In this document: positions 60,346-64,000 of the stretch, piece by piece
How positions within the stretch are numbered: the first letter of the stretch is position 1
How the letters are laid out: every line of letters begins with the position of its first letter
DNA from: Fervidicoccaceae archaeon
GTDB taxonomy: Archaea > Thermoproteota > Thermoprotei_A > Sulfolobales > Fervidicoccaceae
Assembly: GCA_038878695.1 (NCBI GenBank)
Contig: JAVZVD010000002.1
Coordinates: 62,001-126,000 of the forward strand
Direction of reading: 5' to 3'
DNA: 64,000 nucleotides
Notes under the pieces: generated by a model
What the model was told of the DNA's origin: nothing
Database searches by the model: none
The model's input: the letters and a program-made list of their open reading frames with translations, nothing else
Translations under genes and position numbers: made by a program

Positions 60346-61089
60346 TCAATATCTGGGCTCTCCCGACGCGGGGCGCGGAGAGCGCGGTTCCGTGGCCATT
60401 GAGGAGAAGTAGAGGATTCTGGTCTTCTCCGCCGGCTCTCCCTGTCCTCTGCAATAGAAGAAGGAGGAACCGTCGAGCTCTATCCTCCCGGTCTTGGCCG
60501 AGAGGAAGAAGTCGTAGACGGGGTAGAGCGGGAGCATGGAGCCCGGGACCCAATAGTGCATGGGGACCACGTAGACCGGCTTCACGAGCTCGGCTAGCTC
60601 CCAGGCCTCGTAGGGCTCGATGGTGAAGAAGCCCCCGACGGGAACCATGAGAAAATCCGGCCTGGGACCGGAGAGCTTCTCAATCAGATCTGGGGAAAGC
60701 GGGGCCCCGATGTCGCCGGCGTGGATCAGCGTGACTCCGTTGACTCTGAGTTTGTAGAGGGAGGTCAGTCCTCTCCTCCTTCCTCCTACTCTATCGTGAG
60801 GGGCCCTGAAGCCCTCGATCTCTACTTCCACTTCTCGCAGCTTGAGCCTTCTGAACCCCTCCAGCTCGACCAACACGAGGGAGTCCGGCTTAGAGACGAT
60901 GGAGACCGCGTCGTGGTCGAAGTGCTTGTGTGTCACGAGCACGAGGTCCGCCGGCTTGCTGGGCCTTCCGAGCCCCACGCTCTCGCCGTCGTGAGGGTCC
61001 AAGCATATTCTGAGGTCTCCCACCTCTACGTAGAAGCAAGAGTGACCGCAGTACTCCAGCACGACGCACCCGGGCCTCGAGGAGCTCAC
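60346..61089 (-). CDS. UlaG-like metal-dependent hydrolase (MBL fold)
   Basis: 247 residues. Metal motif VLVTHKHFDHDAVS (HxHxDH) near residue 53, with IHAGDIGAPLS (Asp ligand) and VVPMHYWVPGS (His ligand). This is the UPF0173/UlaG-like lactonase group. The physiological substrate is not known. The last 30 residues (SSMATEPRSPRP) look like unconserved tail. Stop codon of the ThiDN gene overlaps its start region by 4 bp, so the two are cotranscribed. Confidence 0.88.
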   Translation of the reverse strand: MSSSRPGCVVLEYCGHSCFYVEVGDLRICLDPHDGESVGLGRPSKPADLVLVTHKHFDHDAVSIVSKPDSLVLVELEGFRRLKLREVEVEIEGFRAPHDRVGGRRRGLTSLYKLRVNGVTLIHAGDIGAPLSPDLIEKLSGPRPDFLMVPVGGFFTIEPYEAWELAELVKPVYVVPMHYWVPGSMLPLYPVYDFFLSAKTGRIELDGSSFFYCRGQGEPAEKTRILYFSSMATEPRSPRPASGEPRY

Positions 61090-62483
61090 GCCGCGACCCT
61101 CAGGAACCTGGAAACGGCCTCATCTACCGAGGTCCCGAAGAAGTAGATCAGGTCCTCTCGCCCGAAGCTCCCAGTCTCCGCGATCACGTCCGGGACCCGG
61201 CTCGTCGGATCGGCCGAAGCGTTCCTAACGAGCTCGGCCGCTCTGGCCTCGAGCTCCTCCGGCTCCTTTTTGCCTCTCCAGTCGTGGACGTAAACGATCA
61301 GCCCCCTCTTCTCGGCGGCCTCGACGAGTTCTCTCGAGAACGCCACGGCCAGGGCCGCTCTGTGGGGCCAGCCCGCTCTCGTCGCCTCGAGTAGGAGAGA
61401 AGCCGCTCTGTCCCCCGAGGCCCCGAAGACGGGAGGAGACGCCGCCCGCAGCTCGCTCCCCACGAGCGCTAGGCCACCGGGGATCGAGGCCACCTCGTCG
61501 ATTCCTCTCACGTACCACGGGGGGAGGCAGGCCGCGATCCTGATCTTGGACTCGGGCACGTGCCCGACCACCACGTCTAGCTTCTCGTTGAGCCTTCTCA
61601 CCGCCTCGGTGAGTGAGCGAGCTATCCTGTGTTTCTCGGCGTCCATAACGACGAAGTACATCGGATTGACCGGGCAGTGCCCTCCACCAACCCTGTAGCT
61701 GTATTTTATCGCCCCAGTGATGAATTCCTTGGCCTTCGCGATCGCCTCGATGGGGTCTAGGCCCAACGCGATATAGGCGGCGATGGCGGCGCTGAAGCTG
61801 CAGCCGGTCCCGTGAGTGCAGGCCTCCTCTTCGGGGATTCTCGGCGCTCTCAAGATCCTGGCGCTCGCTCCGTCGTGGACCACGTCGATGCTCTCCTCGC
61901 CGGCTAAATGTCCCCCCTTGATCACGACGATGCGGGGGCGCAGCTCCTCGATTATCTTCTTCGCCGCTCGAACGGCATCGTCTAGGCTCCTTATCTCTAT
62001 GCCCGAGAGGGCCTCGGCCTCCATTCTATTGGGCGTCACGACCGTAGCGAGAGGAAGGAGCTCTCTCGTGAGAGCCTCCACGGCGTCCTCCCTCAAGAGC
62101 CTCGCCCCGCTCTTGGCTATCATAACGGGGTCGACAACGAGGGGGAAGCCGTACTCGCTCACCTTCTTAGCGACGACGGAGACTATGGCGGAGTTGCTCA
62201 GCATGCCCGTCTTAGCGGCGTCGACTCCTATGTCCTGAGCCACTGCGTCTATCTGGAGAGCCACCATCTCCGGGCTCACGTCGTATATCCCGCGCACCTC
62301 GAGCGTATTCTGAGCAGTGATGCTCGTGATGGCGCTCATGCCGTGCACTCCTAGAGCGGCGAACGTCTTGAGGTCGGCCTGAATTCCCGCTCCTCCGCCC
62401 GAATCGCTTCCAGCTATCGTGAGGGCCCTCGGAGGGCTCCGCTCCGCTCTCCGCGTCCGGGCGGAGCAGACCACTCGAGACAC
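61086..62483 (-). CDS. bifunctional ThiD-ThiN (HMP-P kinase / thiamine phosphate synthase)
   Basis: 465 residues. The N-terminal two thirds are HMP/HMP-P kinase: ALTIAGSDSGGGAGIQADLKTF, AVAQDIGVDAAKTGML, VIKGGHL and ACTHGTGCSFSAAIAAYIALG. The last 170 residues are ThiN (WYVRGIDEVASIPGGLALVG, GREDLIYFFG), which replaces ThiE in archaea. Together they make thiamine phosphate. The ThiD-ThiN fusion is common in archaea. Divergent from the geranylgeranyl reductase-like gene by 33 bp. Confidence 0.93.
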   Translation of the reverse strand: MSRVVCSARTRRAERSPPRALTIAGSDSGGGAGIQADLKTFAALGVHGMSAITSITAQNTLEVRGIYDVSPEMVALQIDAVAQDIGVDAAKTGMLSNSAIVSVVAKKVSEYGFPLVVDPVMIAKSGARLLREDAVEALTRELLPLATVVTPNRMEAEALSGIEIRSLDDAVRAAKKIIEELRPRIVVIKGGHLAGEESIDVVHDGASARILRAPRIPEEEACTHGTGCSFSAAIAAYIALGLDPIEAIAKAKEFITGAIKYSYRVGGGHCPVNPMYFVVMDAEKHRIARSLTEAVRRLNEKLDVVVGHVPESKIRIAACLPPWYVRGIDEVASIPGGLALVGSELRAASPPVFGASGDRAASLLLEATRAGWPHRAALAVAFSRELVEAAEKRGLIVYVHDWRGKKEPEELEARAAELVRNASADPTSRVPDVIAETGSFGREDLIYFFGTSVDEAVSRFLRVAA

Positions 62484-62516
62484 CGCTGATCGATCGATGA
62501 GCGCGCTTTAATTAGC

Positions 62517-63776
62517 GTGAGTTCCCCGCCGAGTAGCAAGGCCTTGAGCCGCGTCGCCGTGGTGGGCGCTGGGCCCTGGGGTCTCTTGCTAGCCGAGAGC
62601 CTCGCGTCGTCGAACTGCGATGTAGTCGTGTTCGAGGAGCACTCGAGGGTAGGCCCGCCTAGGCACTGCGCCGGCATAGTATCGACGCGCGTCTTCTCGT
62701 CTCTCGGAGAGCCGATCGAGTGCGTCGAGGCCGAGCACCGCTCTCTCCGCGTAGTGACGCGCTTGGGGGGAGAGCTGAGGCTTAGAGGATCTCCCCTCCT
62801 CGTCTCGCTCGAGAGAGTCTGTCTCGAGGAGGTCCTGCTCGAGCGTGCCGAGAGAGCGGGGGCCGACGTGAGGTTGGGCGTCAGGGTCGAGAGGTTCGGC
62901 GAGAAGGGAGAGGTCGTGGTCGAGGGAGGGGTCGAGAGGTTTGACCACGTGGTCCTGGCCTTCGGGGCTAGGTCGGAGCTCTCGCCTCTCCTCTGGGAGA
63001 GGGTCCGAAGCGGTCTGCCCGGCCTCAACGCCGTGGTCGAGCTCGAGGAGCCTCCTCTCGACGGGAGCGAGGTCCTGGTCCTCGTTGATCACTCTATAGC
63101 GCGCGGCTTCTTCTCGTGGTTCGCGCCGCTCGGCGGCAGGAGAGCTCTAGTAGGCCTGGCCTCCGAGAGCTGGAGAGGGGGTCGCCGAAGGCTCGAGGCG
63201 GCGGTGAAGGCGGCGGTCGGGGCTAAGGTGAGGTCTTTCCTCAACCTCTTCGGAGGCGTGGTCCTCCGAGGTCCTCCGCTTCGCAGACTGTGGGCCGGGA
63301 GAGTCACCGTCGTGGGAGACGCCGGGGGTCTCGTCAAGCCTCTAACGGGCGGAGGCCTCTACTCGGCCTCTCTCGTGGCCGAGAGAGTCAAGGGAGCCAG
63401 CTGCGAGGAGGCTCTGCGTGAGCTCAGGCTAGCGCTGAGCGATGAGGCGAGGAGGCTCAGGCTGTCGAGGCCTCTTGCCGAGATCGTGCACGACCCGGCC
63501 AACGAGGGCCTCGTGGACTCTATAATCTCGGCGCTGGGCTCGAGCGGTCTCCCCGAGCTCCTCGACTTCGACGAGCACGAGCGCGTGCTGTCGCTGCTCG
63601 CGAGGGATCTTCGCCTAGCGACTCGGGTGGCTTTGACTCTGATCGCGCGCGGCTCCAGGCTCGATAACGCTCGCAGACTGCTCGAGCTGGCGCTGGAGCT
63701 GGCGAGTCCTAGTGTGCCCCGCCCTACCGTCTCGCGTCCATCTTCATCTGCCAAGCGGCATCGTCCGCGAGCGTGA
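62517..63776 (+). CDS. FAD-dependent geranylgeranyl-reductase-family protein
   Basis: 419 residues. FAD site VAVVGAGPWGLLLAESLA near residue 14, PRHCAGIVSTRVF (the PxxxCxG motif of GGR), and the second FAD motif VTVVGDAGGLVKPLTGGGLYSA near residue 262. Family members saturate the isoprenoid chains of archaeal lipids; some act on other polyprenyl substrates. The C-terminal tail is Pro/Ser/Arg-rich. GTG start, 33 bp from thiDN. Confidence 0.85.
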   Translation: MSSPPSSKALSRVAVVGAGPWGLLLAESLASSNCDVVVFEEHSRVGPPRHCAGIVSTRVFSSLGEPIECVEAEHRSLRVVTRLGGELRLRGSPLLVSLERVCLEEVLLERAERAGADVRLGVRVERFGEKGEVVVEGGVERFDHVVLAFGARSELSPLLWERVRSGLPGLNAVVELEEPPLDGSEVLVLVDHSIARGFFSWFAPLGGRRALVGLASESWRGGRRRLEAAVKAAVGAKVRSFLNLFGGVVLRGPPLRRLWAGRVTVVGDAGGLVKPLTGGGLYSASLVAERVKGASCEEALRELRLALSDEARRLRLSRPLAEIVHDPANEGLVDSIISALGSSGLPELLDFDEHERVLSLLARDLRLATRVALTLIARGSRLDNARRLLELALELASPSVPRPTVSRPSSSAKRHRPRA

Positions 63777-63827
63777 GAGAGGCGGGGCCATAATTTTTTC
63801 CGTGGAGTTCTTGGTTAAAAGCCGAGC

Positions 63828-64000
63828 GTGGCCGATTTGAAGGTCTACACGGATAAATTCGTCCTCTCCCCCGGACCTACCGAAATACCCGACGAGATCA
63901 GGCTGGCTCTGGCCAGGAAAACAACGAACCCGGACCTCGACCCAGACTTCAGGCAGGAGTACGAGCAAGCCTCGAGGAAGCTCGCGGCCCTGCTGGGCGC
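63828..64000 (+). CDS. class V aminotransferase (alanine-glyoxylate type), N-terminal part
   Basis: Gene cut by the right edge; 57 codons seen from GTG at 63828. FVLSPGPTEIPDEIRLALA is the conserved start of alanine-glyoxylate/serine-pyruvate aminotransferases; TTNPDLDPDFRQEYEQA and KLAALLG follow as expected. A TATA-like GGTTAAAAG lies about 9-17 bp upstream, so a slightly later start (TTG at 63836, not in frame) is excluded and a leaderless start is possible. PLP lysine is outside the window. Confidence 0.85.
   Translation, partial: MADLKVYTDKFVLSPGPTEIPDEIRLALARKTTNPDLDPDFRQEYEQASRKLAALLG

Noticed and set aside
61086-62483. ThiD-ThiN fusion as a novelty
   Set aside because: This fusion is well known in archaea.
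1-64000. CRISPR array, complete insertion sequence, rRNA or replication origin
   Set aside because: No regularly spaced repeat series, no transposase catalytic domain and no rRNA-like conserved segment was seen on reading through.

Overview
The window looks like chromosome of a hyperthermophilic archaeon of the Thermoproteota (Crenarchaeota). The evidence is archaeal TFB, aRF1 and aIF1, LysW-type lysine/arginine enzymes with a LysM-like regulator, two PurP paralogues, mevalonate kinase, geranylgeranyl-reductase-like protein, ThiDN, TatC, prepilin-like surface proteins, TATA-box promoters and an intron-containing tRNA-Tyr. By eye it is strongly GC-rich, Arg is mostly AGG/AGA, and GTG and TTG starts are frequent. 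The genus cannot be named from the sequence alone; a GC-rich member of the Desulfurococcales is a reasonable guess. Layout: 0-8.7 kb carries a truncated tRNA-thiolation gene, a DUF996 protein, rubrerythrin, a dead multihaem cytochrome c, a YkgJ-like protein, a MATE exporter, the TldD/TldE pair and release factor aRF1. 8.7-18.5 kb holds TFB, aIF1, a HAD phosphatase, the lysYZ-lysM operon, an MFS transporter, a third TldD paralogue, homoserine dehydrogenase, a SWIM protein, a thioredoxin and a tRNA-binding protein. 18.5-19.8 kb is decayed. 19.8-27.8 kb has divergent purP paralogues, a pilin-like adhesin operon divergent from tatC, and small unknowns. 27.8-31.05 kb is a second decayed, partly AT-rich island with remnants of a copper-ATPase HMA domain and an OppD-type ATPase around an intact CPBP protease. 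31-42.5 kb is mainly membrane and surface functions: an ArsB/NhaD-type transporter, DUF1648 and DUF401 proteins, a divergent pair of small membrane proteins around GTGCAC sites, a nucleoside phosphorylase, and a membrane-anchored winged-helix protein divergent from a secreted coiled-coil protein. 42.5-54 kb carries mevalonate kinase, Hsp20, a tandem RHH protein, ZPR1, a cobalamin adenosyltransferase, a GPN GTPase, two radical SAM enzymes around a YbaK protein, flavoenzymes and a PPP phosphatase. 54-64 kb completes amino-acid synthesis (thrC, lysX, lysK, lysJ), then an ABC exporter, tRNA-Tyr, an MBL hydrolase, thiDN, the GGR-family gene and a class V aminotransferase cut by the window end. How the genes work together: lysX, lysZ, lysY, lysJ and lysK supply all catalytic steps of carrier-protein-bound lysine (and probably ornithine) synthesis, though LysW itself was not found here. 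hom and thrC serve the threonine branch. The secreted proteins sit near tatC and prepilin-like genes. Several divergent pairs share one near-palindromic TATA element and are probably co-regulated. Nothing in the window is a CRISPR array or an intact insertion sequence. The most unusual items are the membrane-anchored regulator with its secreted coiled-coil partner, the divergent GTGCAC pair, the TldD paralogue with an HExxH motif, the pilin-like adhesin and the decayed islands.
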